This document shows, piece by piece, positions 1 through 8,379 of a stretch of DNA of 64,000 nt. Source of the DNA: CADEDH01 sp041394285 (GTDB taxonomy: Bacteria > Actinomycetota > Acidimicrobiia > Acidimicrobiales > SZUA-35); assembly GCA_041394285.1 (NCBI GenBank), contig JAWKIL010000019.1, positions 1-64,000 of the forward strand. The letters run 5' to 3'. Made by a program: the position numbers and the translations under genes. Each line of letters begins with the position of its first letter. Within the stretch, counting starts at the first letter, position 1. The notes under the pieces were generated by a model that was not told the DNA's origin, did no database searches, and was given only the letters and a program-made list of their open reading frames with translations.

Positions 1-2
1 GA

Positions 3-617
3 GGCCGGGCCAGTCGGGCCCGGATCGTCCAGGCCGCCACCAAGCTCATGCTGGAACGGGGCGTGAACGCAACCAGCATCGAGGACGTCCTGGAGGCGGC
101 CGGAGCATCCAAGAGCCAGCTGTACCACTACTTCGACGGTAAGCACGATCTGGTGGGGGCGGTCATCGAGGCGGCAAGCGCTTCGGTGTTCGCCGCTCAG
201 GAGCCGCACCTTGCCGCCCTCGACAGCTGGGACGCGATCGAGGCCTGGTGCAACCACATTGTCGGCCTCAAGGAGCGGAACGGATGCTCCCTGGGTTGCC
301 CGCTGGGCACGCTCACCTCCGAGCTCGCCGCCACCGACGAAGCGGCCCGTGTCCTGCTGGCTCAGGCCTACGACCACTGGGAATCCCACCTCCGCGACGG
401 CCTCGCCGCCATGCGCCGGAACGGAACACTCCAAGCCACCGCCGATGTCGACATGCTGGCCACGGCCACCATGGCATCGCTCCAGGGCGGCCTCCTGTTG
501 GCCAAGGCCACCCGGTCGGTCCGCCCGCTGCGCATCGCCCTCTCCGCCGCTGTGGCCTACCTCCGCACCTTCGAAACCTCGTCGAGACCCGCCGGGGCCC
601 GCCCCAAACGCCGATGA
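3..617 (+). CDS. TetR/AcrR-family transcriptional regulator, 5' partial
   Basis: DNA-binding repressor of the TetR family. The reading frame is open from base 3, so the start lies outside the window; an internal ATG at 48 is not the true start, because the residues before it (RIVQAATKLMLERG) are the first helix of the TetR HTH. The helix-turn-helix follows as TSIEDVLEAAGASKSQLYHYF. The ligand domain has a Cys-rich stretch (NGCSLGCPLGTL) typical of the LmrA/YxaF-like TetR subgroup, an observation from family knowledge. It is followed 43 bp downstream by a haloacid dehalogenase in the same orientation. No operator can be seen because the promoter is missing. The ligand and targets are unknown. 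Confidence 0.85.
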   Translation, partial: GRASRARIVQAATKLMLERGVNATSIEDVLEAAGASKSQLYHYFDGKHDLVGAVIEAASASVFAAQEPHLAALDSWDAIEAWCNHIVGLKERNGCSLGCPLGTLTSELAATDEAARVLLAQAYDHWESHLRDGLAAMRRNGTLQATADVDMLATATMASLQGGLLLAKATRSVRPLRIALSAAVAYLRTFETSSRPAGARPKRR

Positions 618-660
618 GTTGCGATATCCCACTGTCGCCCCGGTCACGATCGCGTCATCC

Positions 661-1347
661 ATGACCGGTGGTCCGATTCTGGCCTGTGTGTTCGATGCCT
701 ACGGCACCCTGTTCGACGTCCATGCCTCGGCCCGCCACCGTGAGGCCGAGCTGGGCCCCCATGCCGGGTCCGTGTCGCAGATGTGGCGGACGAAACAACT
801 GGAATACAGCTGGCTCTCCTCGATCATGGGTCGCTACCGCGATTTCTGGCAGCTCACCGGCGACGCCCTGGACTACGCCCTCGAATACCACGGCATCGAC
901 AGTCCCGGACTACGTGCCGGCCTGCTCGACGCCTACCTCCATCTGGATCCCTACCCCGAGGTGCGGGCGACGCTCACCGAGCTCAATCGAAACGGAATGG
1001 TGTGCGCCGTCCTCTCGAATGGCAGCCCCATGATGCTCGACGCGGCCGTCCGCTCCGCTGGCGTGAGCGACCTGCTGTCGCTGGTCATCTCCGTCGACGA
1101 GCTGCGCCGGTTCAAGCCAGACCCGAGCGTGTACCGCCTGGCCGCTGATCGCCTCGGCGTCGACCCACCATCGATCCTGTTCCTGTCGTCCAACGCCTGG
1201 GACGCGGTCGGTGCCGCCAGCTTCGGCTTCGAGGTGGCATGGGTGAACCGAAGCGGGCAACCGGCGGAACGGCTCCCCTACCAGCCTCATCATCAGATCC
1301 CGGATCTGGCATCCGTGGCCCACCTGCTACGGGACCGCAACGGCTGA
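661..1347 (+). CDS. Haloacid dehalogenase, type II (HAD superfamily hydrolase)
   Basis: Predicted 228-residue cytosolic hydrolase that removes halide from L-2-haloacids, giving D-2-hydroxyacids. HAD motif I is FDAYGTLFD with the nucleophile Asp12, motif II is LSNGSP near 119-123, the Lys is in RFKPDP at 152, and motif III is SSNAWD near 176-181. The segment MWRTKQLEYSW near 41-51 is characteristic of type II dehalogenases rather than generic HAD phosphatases. The length equals the family norm of about 220-230. ATG at 661 is chosen because the open frame upstream overlaps the TetR gene in another phase and has no family similarity. The natural substrate could be another haloacid or a phosphate ester. 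Confidence 0.85.
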   Translation: MTGGPILACVFDAYGTLFDVHASARHREAELGPHAGSVSQMWRTKQLEYSWLSSIMGRYRDFWQLTGDALDYALEYHGIDSPGLRAGLLDAYLHLDPYPEVRATLTELNRNGMVCAVLSNGSPMMLDAAVRSAGVSDLLSLVISVDELRRFKPDPSVYRLAADRLGVDPPSILFLSSNAWDAVGAASFGFEVAWVNRSGQPAERLPYQPHHQIPDLASVAHLLRDRNG

Positions 1348-1432
1348 CGCGGCATCGGACAATCCATGGGTCAGCCTTGCGCCTGGGCACTCGAGGCGAG
1401 CTGCACCCGGGCCCGGTCACATCGAATCTAGC

Positions 1433-1609
1433 GTGAACGCGGTGGGGCATTTCGACGGCACTGCATCGTTCTACGCTCGCCCCGACCAGCGTCTCGGGGC
1501 GGCGTTTCCCGCCTTTGCCGCTGAGATCGGGGAAGCCATTCGGGGGGTGGAACCCTCAGGCCGTTGGCTGCTCGAGGTTCCGGTACCGGTGGTCACCGCC
1601 CGGCGGTAG
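1433..1609 (+). CDS. Short ORF, doubtful, 58 residues
   Basis: GTG-initiated frame encoding 58 residues (starts VNAVGHFDGTASFYARPDQR). The amino-terminal part looks protein-like, and a frame of this kind could be the 5' remnant of a longer enzyme cut off at about residue 50, but I cannot name a family. It sits between the dehalogenase and a convergent hypothetical gene, followed by a strong hairpin. No clear ribosome-binding site is seen. This may be a relic or chance ORF. Confidence 0.2.
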   Translation: MNAVGHFDGTASFYARPDQRLGAAFPAFAAEIGEAIRGVEPSGRWLLEVPVPVVTARR

Positions 1610-1649
1610 GCGGGACATGACATGAGCGCGCTTCCGCTGGACGGGAACC

Positions 1650-1682
1650 GCACCGCGCCGCTCGCTGTGGGCGGCGCGGTGC
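1650..1682 (-). terminator. GC-rich 12-bp hairpin between convergent genes
   Basis: Perfect 12-bp inverted repeat (GCACCGCGCCGC / GCGGCGCGGTGC) with a 9-nt loop, 12 nt past the stop of the leftward gene ending at 1695. There is no U-run, so it would be a non-canonical actinobacterial terminator. Confidence 0.5.
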
Positions 1683-1694
1683 CGGACACGCCGA

Positions 1695-2108
1695 TCAGGA
1701 GGAGCGGGGGATGCCAGCCTTCTTGAGGGTGGCCGCCGGCACGCCGATCGCCCGGAAGGCGTGGTAGGTGATGCCCTTGCGTTCGGCGTAGGTGCGGGCC
1801 ACGCGGACGAAGTCCGTCTCCAGGGCGGCGACGTCGGTCGTGTCCTCCATGGCCGCCAGTTCCGAGGTCAGGTCGAGCTGTTCCTGGGTGAGGGTGAGCC
1901 GCTTCAACGGGTCAGCGGTCTCCAGCTCTTCGGCGATGCGATCGAGACGAGCTGCGATCGATGCGCCCGTTCGCTTCCGTCCCCGCTTCGGGCGGGAGGT
2001 GTCGAGCGCCTCCAGGTAGGCCCGTACGGCGCGGCCTTCGCTTCGACCTGTGGCCAGGGCGCTCTTGTGGTCATCGGTCATCGTTCGGGTCTTGGTTTTA
2101 GCTGCCAT
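1695..2108 (-). CDS. Conserved hypothetical actinobacterial protein, 137 residues
   Basis: Small, charged, helical protein with no signal peptide or membrane segment. The amino end is Lys/Thr-rich (MAAKTKTRTMTDDHKSALA), and a basic patch PKRGRKRTG lies near residues 39-47. The carboxyl end (ITYHAFRAIGVPAATLKKAGI) resembles a short helix-turn-helix and is of a type seen in small actinobacterial proteins. A nucleoid or DNA-binding role is possible from the basic composition, but this is inference. The gene is monocistronic; a hairpin follows the stop, and about 190 bp without other signals separates it from the next gene. Confidence 0.6.
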   Translation of the reverse strand: MAAKTKTRTMTDDHKSALATGRSEGRAVRAYLEALDTSRPKRGRKRTGASIAARLDRIAEELETADPLKRLTLTQEQLDLTSELAAMEDTTDVAALETDFVRVARTYAERKGITYHAFRAIGVPAATLKKAGIPRSS

Positions 2109-2297
2109 CAGAACGAGGTGTCACCTTTCATTGTCGTGTACGCCCCAAGGCCTGACACTGTAATGCCAAATTGTCAATGACCGACCCATCCTCAATGAAC
2201 TGCCCGCATCCCGACCGCACTCAAACGTGTTGTCGTGGGTATTCCACTGTCGATCCTGGTATAAATCGCGTCGAGCTGAGCCTGAAATCGGGTGACA

Positions 2298-3692
2298 TCA
2301 CGGGTGGGCGGGTCGTGGGGTTGCGCGTACCTGGTGGGCGCGGAGGATCTCGGCGAGCTGGGTGAGGCTGGCGCCGAAGTCGGTAGAAGTTCGGCTGAAT
2401 CCGAGCACCAGACCGTGGGCGGCGGGATCAATCTGGTAGTGCTGGCGAAGGCCCCACAAGGCGAGGTTGTGCTTGGCCAGCGCGTCCCCGATGACACCTT
2501 CCTCGTGGGCCTTCGACGTCAGGGTGACAGTGAGGTGCAAGCCGGCCGAGACGCCCTGGACGTCCATCGGGTCGAGCGCCGATCGGATGGCGGTGAGGAG
2601 GCTGTCTCGGCGGGTCCGGTACCGGGTCCGCATACGGCGGATGTGGCGGTCGAGATCGCCCCGGGCGATGAAGTGGGCGAGGGTCGCCTGGCCGAGTTGG
2701 GAAACGTCGCTGTCCCGACCGCGTTGCTCGGCCAGTGCCTCGCGGAGCCCGGGGGGCAGGACGAGCCAGGCCACCCGCAGCCCGGCGCCGAGGGTCTTGC
2801 TCGATGTGCCGAGGTAGGCGACGCGGTCGGCGGCGATGCCCTGCAGGGCGCCGATGGGGTGACGGTCGTAGCGGAACTCGGCGTCGTAGTCGTCCTCGAT
2901 GATCCAGGCGTTGCACCGTCGGGCCCAGCTCGCCAGGCTGGCCCGGCGTTCGGCGCTCATCACCACGCCGAGCGGATACTGATGAGCGGGGGTGACGAGC
3001 ACGGCGGCTGCGTCGGTTGCGGCGAGGCGGTCGGTGTCGATGCCCTCGCCGTCGACGGGGACAGGCTCCAGGCGGAGGCCTTCGCGGCGCAGGATGGCGT
3101 GGTGGAACGGGAATCCCGGGTCTTCGACGGCGATGGTGCTGGCGCCACGGGCCAGCAACAGACGGGCCAGTTGGCCCAGGCCGCTGGCCGCCCCCGGGAC
3201 GACGGTGATGGCGTCGGCGCTCGCCGCCAGGTTACGGGTTCGTCGCAGGTAGCGGGCCAGCTCGGTTCGCAGCGCCGGCAGGCCCGACGGATCCCCGTAG
3301 GCGAACAGGTCGGCGGGGGACGTGGCCAGAACCTCGCGGGTGGAGCGGAGCCACGCCGCCCGCGGGAACTGGCTGGCGTCGGGCTCGCCCGGGATCAGGT
3401 CGATCCGGTAGTGGCGGGGTTCGTGTGCCGCGGGTTGCTCGGGGTTCCAGTGCCCCGCCGCCACCCGGGTCGATGCCCCCTGGCGGGTGAGGAGGTAGCC
3501 CTCGGAAGCCAACTGGTCATAGGCGGCGACGACCGTGGAGCGAGCGAGGCCGAGGTCGGCAGCGAGGCTGCGGCTCGAGGGGAGCACCTCGCCGGGGTGG
3601 AGGCGACCGCTGCGTATGGCGTCACGGAGCGCCGACTCCAGGCCCCGCTGCTTGTGGGAGCTGAGATCGAGGTCGAGCAGGAGGTCCCGCAT
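2298..3692 (-). CDS. MocR-family regulator (GntR HTH fused to class I aminotransferase)
   Basis: 464-residue chimeric regulator. Residues about 10-75 form the winged GntR domain (LHPGEVLPSSRSLAADLGLARST), followed by a linker and a fold type I aminotransferase domain that binds PLP; the Schiff-base Lys is in YLGTSSKTLGAGLR. Family members such as PdxR and GabR sense PLP or an amino compound and activate a divergent gene while repressing themselves. The divergent partner here is a small membrane protein 74 bp away, and a 20-bp palindrome lies in between. The length matches the family norm. The target metabolite is unknown, because no pdx or gab gene adjoins. Confidence 0.9.
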   Translation of the reverse strand: MRDLLLDLDLSSHKQRGLESALRDAIRSGRLHPGEVLPSSRSLAADLGLARSTVVAAYDQLASEGYLLTRQGASTRVAAGHWNPEQPAAHEPRHYRIDLIPGEPDASQFPRAAWLRSTREVLATSPADLFAYGDPSGLPALRTELARYLRRTRNLAASADAITVVPGAASGLGQLARLLLARGASTIAVEDPGFPFHHAILRREGLRLEPVPVDGEGIDTDRLAATDAAAVLVTPAHQYPLGVVMSAERRASLASWARRCNAWIIEDDYDAEFRYDRHPIGALQGIAADRVAYLGTSSKTLGAGLRVAWLVLPPGLREALAEQRGRDSDVSQLGQATLAHFIARGDLDRHIRRMRTRYRTRRDSLLTAIRSALDPMDVQGVSAGLHLTVTLTSKAHEEGVIGDALAKHNLALWGLRQHYQIDPAAHGLVLGFSRTSTDFGASLTQLAEILRAHQVRATPRPAHP

Positions 3693-3724
3693 GGGGCGAC
3701 TGGTCCGGGATCAAGTGATGGAAG

Positions 3725-3744
3725 TGGACCGGGAACCCGGTCCA
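3725..3744. promoter_or_regulatory. Palindrome in the MocR divergent promoter
   Basis: Perfect 20-bp palindrome TGGACCGGGAACCCGGTCCA, preceded by a related half-site (CTGGTCCGGG, about 3700-3709). It lies between the two divergent starts, the usual place of a MocR operator. Assignment as the MocR site is inference. Confidence 0.5.
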
Positions 3745-3766
3745 GTCGGAGCCTACTGTTGCCGGT

Positions 3767-4249
3767 ATGACGAACGCAGACCGGGCCGGGGGTGGGGGAG
3801 CAGGTTGCGGTGGCGGCCGACGGATCAACTGGGCGTTGGCGTTGATCGCTGCGTTCAATCTCCCGGTCGGGGTCCAGGCGGCGCTGGTACCCCGTTCGTT
3901 CTTCGACGGGTTTCCGGCCGGCCGGGGATGGATCGCCGCTGGTGACGCTGCCTACGACGAGCACCTGGTCCGCGACGTCGGCGTGTTGTTCCTGGCGCTC
4001 GTGCTCGTCACGGCCTGGGTGGCCGTGACGAGAACGGCCGAGCGCGCCGTGGCTGCCGCCTGGCTACTGCAGGGGCTCGCTCACCTTGTGTTCCACGCCA
4101 GCCATCTCGACGGGCTGTCCCGAGCCGATGGCGTCAGCCTCCTGATCTCCCTCGCTGCCGTACCCGTGCTGGCTCTCGTGGCCTGGCGTCAACCATCGGT
4201 GGCGATCGCCATGGGCCGCCGCCCCAACAAGCACGAACCCGCTACCTAG
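3767..4249 (+). CDS. Small integral membrane protein
   Basis: 160 residues with a Gly-rich amino end and about four predicted membrane segments: near 22-42, 70-88, 95-112 and 122-140. No catalytic motif is seen. The gene is transcribed divergently from the MocR gene across 74 bp, so it is the likely regulated target. Similar small membrane proteins of unknown function are common in actinobacteria; no transport or enzyme family can be named with confidence. Confidence 0.7.
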   Translation: MTNADRAGGGGAGCGGGRRINWALALIAAFNLPVGVQAALVPRSFFDGFPAGRGWIAAGDAAYDEHLVRDVGVLFLALVLVTAWVAVTRTAERAVAAAWLLQGLAHLVFHASHLDGLSRADGVSLLISLAAVPVLALVAWRQPSVAIAMGRRPNKHEPAT

Positions 4250-4335
4250 GGACCCCCGATCCGGTGTAGCGGTCGCTGCGACACCTCACCACCGGGGCAC
4301 GGCCGAGGCGCGTCGGCTTCGACCCTCGGCCGATG

Positions 4336-5028
4336 TCAGCGACGTCGGCAGGTGTAGTCGGCGTAGATCGACGCTCGGACCTCGCGGTCCACGATCTCGA
4401 ACCCCGTCCGTTCCAGCATGGGTTCGAGCAGCCAGGTGAACGTGGTGAACTCCAACCGCAGATGTTCGGCGAACTCGGCCGCCGTGTACCCCCGGGCAGG
4501 ATCGTCCACGGCCCGGGCCATCCACGCCTCCACCGTGGTGTTCACCTCGGCGGGAGCAGCGTCCATGACCAGGTCCCGCAACCGGAGCACGCCACCCGGG
4601 CGGAGCAGCGTCGCCACCCGCTGCAGCGCGACGACCTTCCAGAAGTCCGGGAGCTGGTGCAGCGCGTTGCGGGTGAAGACGAAGTCGACCGGCTCACCGG
4701 CATGTTCGTAGGTCAGGAACCCGGCTTCGACGGTCGTCACGTTGCCGATTGCCCCGTCGGTCAACCGCTGGCGCAGTCGGGCCAGCATCGCCGGGGACGG
4801 ATCGATGGCGATGACCGAGCGGGCGATCGGGGCGGCGGCGACCGTGAACGATCCCGTACCGGCGCCGAGGTCGACCACGGTGGAGGCGTCGTCCAACCCG
4901 AACCGGCGGAGCGTGTCGATGTCGTCGCTCGGGTCCACCTGCGCCTTGGCGTCGTAGGCGGCCACGTAGGCGGCGTCGAGGTGCTCGGTTCCGGCCGTGC
5001 GCAATTCGTCCAACCACCAGCTCGCCAT
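4336..5028 (-). CDS. Class I SAM-dependent methyltransferase
   Basis: Predicted 230-residue cytosolic methyltransferase. Motif I is VVDLGAGTGSF (SAM-binding glycine loop), followed by an acidic residue at the end of beta-2 (AIDPSP) and the VDFVFTRNALHQLPD segment at motif IV. The carboxyl part contains LRPGGVLRLRDLV (post-motif III). The start at 5028 (MASWWLDELR) is preferred over the longer frame to 5157, whose extra 43 residues are basic and lack similarity to a methyltransferase. The acceptor substrate is unknown; UbiE-like small-molecule methyltransferases are the nearest type. Confidence 0.8.
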   Translation of the reverse strand: MASWWLDELRTAGTEHLDAAYVAAYDAKAQVDPSDDIDTLRRFGLDDASTVVDLGAGTGSFTVAAAPIARSVIAIDPSPAMLARLRQRLTDGAIGNVTTVEAGFLTYEHAGEPVDFVFTRNALHQLPDFWKVVALQRVATLLRPGGVLRLRDLVMDAAPAEVNTTVEAWMARAVDDPARGYTAAEFAEHLRLEFTTFTWLLEPMLERTGFEIVDREVRASIYADYTCRRR

Positions 5029-5104
5029 GACCACAGCTTGACCAACCCAGCCCGGGCCCACACCGGATTTCGGGTTGCGAGCGCCGGTTGTGAGGCGCCG
5101 GCTG

Positions 5105-5914
5105 TCAGCTGCCCTGGCGGCGACGGAGCCACGCCGGGTCGACCGCGATCTCGTCACGGTCGAGGCCGTAATGGTCGGCGACGTCGCGCAGCGCCTCGTC
5201 GCCTCGCCCGAGGGTGAAACGGTGCCCGTCGGGATCGCGGACCGAGAAGTCCACCATGCCGTACGGCCGCAGCGCCACCGGGTCGACGATGTCGCCGCCC
5301 GCGTGCTCGAGCTCGGCGCACAGCGTCTCGGGGTCCTCGACGTAGACGTAGAACGACTGCGGTGGCGGTGGTCCCGCCCCGATCCAGGGCACGAGGAGGA
5401 GCGTCTCGACGGTCCCCGACGCGATCGCCGCCAGCTGTCCGTCGTCGGTGCGCCAGGCGAGGTCGAGGCCGAGGATCTCCTGGTAGTAGCGGATCGAGCG
5501 CTCGAGGTCGCTCACGGGGACCCGAGGCATCACGTGGAGCCAGGTGGAGATGTGCGTCGGTGGGGTCACAGGTGGCTCCTTGCTGATGGCGTCGACCGCA
5601 TCCAGGAGGCAGCGGACCTCGTCGAGGCGGGCTTCGAGCCGGGCCCGGTGGTCGACGAGGATCTGCTGTCGCTCGGCCTCGCCGATGCCCTGCAGGACGC
5701 GGCGGACGTCGGTGATCGGCATGTCGATCGATCGGAGCAGGGCGATGATGCGGGCGGCACCGGTCTGCCCGGTTGTGTAGTAACGGTACCCAGCCGGCGA
5801 CCGGCCGGCCGGCGTGAGCAGGCTCAGGCGGTCGTAGCGGCGCAATTGCGGGATGCTCAAGCCAACCAGCTCGGCGAAGGCGCTGATCTGGAGGTGGTCA
5901 CGATCGTCACTCAC
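5105..5914 (-). CDS. MerR-family regulator fused to a glyoxalase/VOC domain
   Basis: 269 residues. Residues about 8-75 form a MerR winged HTH (QISAFAELVGLSIPQLRRYD, then GYRYY), and a coiled-coil dimer helix follows to about 115. Residues about 125-235 form a vicinal-oxygen-chelate domain (VSDLERSIRYYQEILGLDLA and FSVRDPDGHRFTLG). Such fusions suggest that the VOC domain binds an effector, like the drug-binding domains of other MerR proteins; this is inference. The carboxyl tail (residues 240-269) is polar. No paired structural gene adjoins. The MerR dimer helix is shorter than in heavy-metal sensors and no metal Cys is seen. Confidence 0.8.
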   Translation of the reverse strand: MSDDRDHLQISAFAELVGLSIPQLRRYDRLSLLTPAGRSPAGYRYYTTGQTGAARIIALLRSIDMPITDVRRVLQGIGEAERQQILVDHRARLEARLDEVRCLLDAVDAISKEPPVTPPTHISTWLHVMPRVPVSDLERSIRYYQEILGLDLAWRTDDGQLAAIASGTVETLLLVPWIGAGPPPPQSFYVYVEDPETLCAELEHAGGDIVDPVALRPYGMVDFSVRDPDGHRFTLGRGDEALRDVADHYGLDRDEIAVDPAWLRRRQGS

Positions 5915-6013
5915 ACCCGTGAGTGTGCAAGGCTGACGCGGGTGAGAGTCAAGGACGGCCGGTGGTTCTCTGCGGGGCTGCGAGCGACGGTTGACGGGAC
6001 GGCTCCCGGCTCC

Positions 6014-6997
6014 TCAACCCGAACCGGTTGTACCTGTCTCGGAGCCCGACAGGCCGAGGATCGAACGTCCGGTACGCACCAGGATCTGCTCGACGTCGGC
6101 CTCGGGTAGCCCGGCCTCGCCGATCCAGTTGATGGTCTGGTCGTAGGTCTCGTAGCGGTTCAGCACCGGGTAGTCGCTCCCGCACACGAGGTGGTCGGCC
6201 CCGAAGGCGGCGTGGGCGCAGGCCAGGGCGGCGGCTGAACCGTGGCCGACCGTGTCGTAGTAGAAGCGCCGGGCGGTCACGCTCGGAGGCTCGGGCAGGT
6301 CGTTGCTGGCTGCGCCGAACTGGTTGTCGAGCCGGGGTAGCAGCATCGGCAGCGGTCCCCCGAAGTGGGGGATCACGAAAGTGATGCCCGGGAACCGGGC
6401 CGGTAACCGCTTGGCGATGAGGTGCAGGCCGATCGTGGCGTCCTCCAGGGAGGTGCCCACCGCAGCCGCCAACCCGTAGTCGGCGATCATGGGCGAGCAG
6501 ATGCTGTTGCCACAGGGGTGGTAGAAGACGACGGCTCGTCTGCGGTCCAGTTCCTCGTACAGCGGCACGAACTCGTCTTCGGCCACGGAGCGGTCGAGGA
6601 CCGAGATATGGAGGTTCACACCGACCACGCCCAACTCGTCGTATGCCCGCTCCAGTTCCTCCAGGGAGGCGTCCATGTGGGGGAGAGGGAGGGAGGCGAA
6701 GGCCAGGAACCGTTCGGGTTGGGCCGCCACCAGCTCCGCGTAGGCGTCGTTCACCATCGACGCGGCCCGGGCCGCCGCAGTGGGATCTGCCCCGTAGGGT
6801 GCGAGGCCGGCCATGGGCGACAGGACCTGGATGGCGACCCCGGCCTGATCCATCATCTCGATCCGGCGGGCGACCGAGGCGGCCTCGTCGGTGTCTTCCC
6901 GGCCGGTCCAACGCCCCCGGAGCTCGCGGCCAACCAGAGGAGCCAGAGCGTCGAGGTAGGCGAGCGGGTGGTGGTGGGCGTGGATGTCGATCGTCAT
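6014..6997 (-). CDS. Amidohydrolase 2 family protein (ACMSD-like)
   Basis: Predicted metal-dependent hydrolase or decarboxylase of 327 residues, of the TIM-barrel amidohydrolase-2 group that includes aminocarboxymuconate-semialdehyde decarboxylase. The metal-binding HxH is in TIDIHAHHHP at the amino end, a later His is in FVIPHFGGPLP, and the catalytic Asp is in VCGSDYPV. The start at 6997 places the metal motif at residues 5-8, as in the family; an ATG at 7006 is equally possible. The upstream region is occupied by an IS3 element whose left repeat begins about 25-35 bp from the start codon, so the native promoter may have been displaced. Confidence 0.8.
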   Translation of the reverse strand: MTIDIHAHHHPLAYLDALAPLVGRELRGRWTGREDTDEAASVARRIEMMDQAGVAIQVLSPMAGLAPYGADPTAAARAASMVNDAYAELVAAQPERFLAFASLPLPHMDASLEELERAYDELGVVGVNLHISVLDRSVAEDEFVPLYEELDRRRAVVFYHPCGNSICSPMIADYGLAAAVGTSLEDATIGLHLIAKRLPARFPGITFVIPHFGGPLPMLLPRLDNQFGAASNDLPEPPSVTARRFYYDTVGHGSAAALACAHAAFGADHLVCGSDYPVLNRYETYDQTINWIGEAGLPEADVEQILVRTGRSILGLSGSETGTTGSG

Positions 6998-7113
6998 CGC
7001 CACCATGGTGGCAGCCGACAGGCGGCGGCGCCGGTGAGCTGAGCCCCTGAGAGTGGTCCAGGTGTTGTGCGGTCCGATTGCCTCCGTCATGGTGGGGGCA
7101 GGAAAGGACCACG

Positions 7114-7392
7114 ATGTCTCGTCGACGTCACACACCGGAGCAGATCATCCGCCGCCTCGCCGAGGGCCAGAAGCTCTTGGCTGGAGGCATGACCGTCGAG
7201 CAGGTCTGCCGCCAGTTCGCCATCGCCGAGTCGACCTGGGCCCGCTGGCTGAGCCAGTACGGCGGGATGAAGGCCGACGACGCCAAACGCTTGAAGGAGC
7301 TCGAAGGTGAGAACGCCCGCCTGAAGAAGCTCCTGGCTGAGGCCGAGTTGGAGAAGGCGATCCTCAAAGAGGTCGCCGAGGGAAACTTCTGA
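7114..7392 (+). CDS. IS3-family transposase OrfA
   Basis: 92-residue DNA-binding subunit. It has an amino-terminal HTH (TPEQIIRRLAEGQKLLAGG, then QVCRQFAIAESTWARWLSQY) followed by a leucine-zipper helix (LEGENARLKKLLAEAELEK), the standard OrfA plan. The ATG at 7114 follows an AGGAAAGGACC stretch that serves as a ribosome-binding site; the frame upstream to 7078 is unlikely. OrfB lies in the -1 frame, and its frame is open through the OrfA stop, so a fused OrfAB could arise by programmed -1 frameshifting as in other IS3 elements. Confidence 0.9.
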   Translation: MSRRRHTPEQIIRRLAEGQKLLAGGMTVEQVCRQFAIAESTWARWLSQYGGMKADDAKRLKELEGENARLKKLLAEAELEKAILKEVAEGNF

Positions 7393-7421
7393 CCCCGAAC
7401 CGGAGGAGGGCCGCAGCGCGC

Positions 7422-8246
7422 ATGGCCCAGACCCGGTTCGGGGTGTCCGAACGTTTCGCCTGCCGTGCCATCGGCCAACACCGCTCAACCCAACGCCTGG
7501 CACCACCGACCCCGCCGGCGGACGAGGAACAGATCAGGGCTCATCTCCGGGCCTTCGCCCGCCAGCGTCCCCGCTGGGGTTGGCGGCGAGCAGCCGCTGA
7601 TCTACGGGCTCACGGCTACAAGGTGAACAACAAGCGGGTCCGGCGCCTGTGGCGTGACGAGGGCTTACGGGTCCCGGTGAGGCGCCGCAAGAAACGCCTG
7701 GCCGGTGTCGGCACCGCCGTGGGGGCGATGTGCCCGATCCGGCCCGATGCCCTGTGGGCTCTGGATTTTCAGTTCGACACCACTATCGAGGGCCGCCAGG
7801 TGAAACTGTTGAACGTGATCGACGAGTTCACCCGGGAATGCCTGGCCATCATCGTCGAGCACTCCATCGACGCCGACCACGTCGTCGGCACCCTCGCCCG
7901 CCTCACCATCGAACGAGGCCGACCACCAGCGTTCGTGCGGTTCGACAACGGCCCCGAATTCGTCTCCCACGCCGTGGCCGACTGGTGCACCGAACAAGGC
8001 GTCGACTCGGTGTTCATCGACCCCGGCTCACCCTGGCAGAACGCCTGGATCGAATCCTTCAACGGCCGCCTCCGAGACGAACTGCTGAACCTGTGGCAGT
8101 TCGACTCCCTCCTCGAAGCCCAAGTCCTGGTCGAGGACTGGCGCATCGACTACAACAACCACCGACCCCACTCAGCCCACGGACACCGCACGCCGGCCGA
8201 GTTCGCCACCAACTGGACCACCATCAACCAACCCAACGCCGCATAG
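7422..8246 (+). CDS. IS3-family transposase OrfB (DDE integrase core)
   Basis: 274 residues from the ATG at 7422. The frame continues upstream to about 7383 with family-like residues (LTPNRRRAAAR), consistent with translation as an OrfAB fusion by frameshift. An HTH_21-like region (RPRWGWRRAAADLRAHG) precedes the rve core. The catalytic triad is visible as WALDFQFDTT (Asp), VRFDNGPEF (Asp) and WIESFNGRLRDE (Glu). The carboxyl end YNNHRPHSAHGHRTPAEF is typical of the family. No interruption is seen. Confidence 0.92.
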   Translation: MAQTRFGVSERFACRAIGQHRSTQRLAPPTPPADEEQIRAHLRAFARQRPRWGWRRAAADLRAHGYKVNNKRVRRLWRDEGLRVPVRRRKKRLAGVGTAVGAMCPIRPDALWALDFQFDTTIEGRQVKLLNVIDEFTRECLAIIVEHSIDADHVVGTLARLTIERGRPPAFVRFDNGPEFVSHAVADWCTEQGVDSVFIDPGSPWQNAWIESFNGRLRDELLNLWQFDSLLEAQVLVEDWRIDYNNHRPHSAHGHRTPAEFATNWTTINQPNAA

Positions 8247-8379
8247 CAACTGGACCAGACAACGGGGCCCCCTCACCGGTGCCAGGGGGATCGAGCGTCA
8301 GCGCTCCGCCGCCACCGAGCCCCGGCCGATCGGGCTCGTGCCCTGCGAGTGAATGAGCAATGGATTCGGCCGCTGGTTC

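Larger units (their letters stand above)
7031..8279 (+). mobile_element. IS3-family insertion sequence with imperfect terminal repeats
   Basis: Two overlapping-frame transposase genes are flanked by imperfect inverted repeats of about 41 bp. The left repeat (7031-7072) and right repeat (8239-8279) share CCGGTGAG, GCCCC, TGGTCCAG and TGCGG in the same order. The match may extend 3-4 bp further outward on both sides. A target duplication could not be fixed, because the exact tips are uncertain. Both ORFs and the DDE residues are intact, so the element may be active. Confidence 0.8.
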
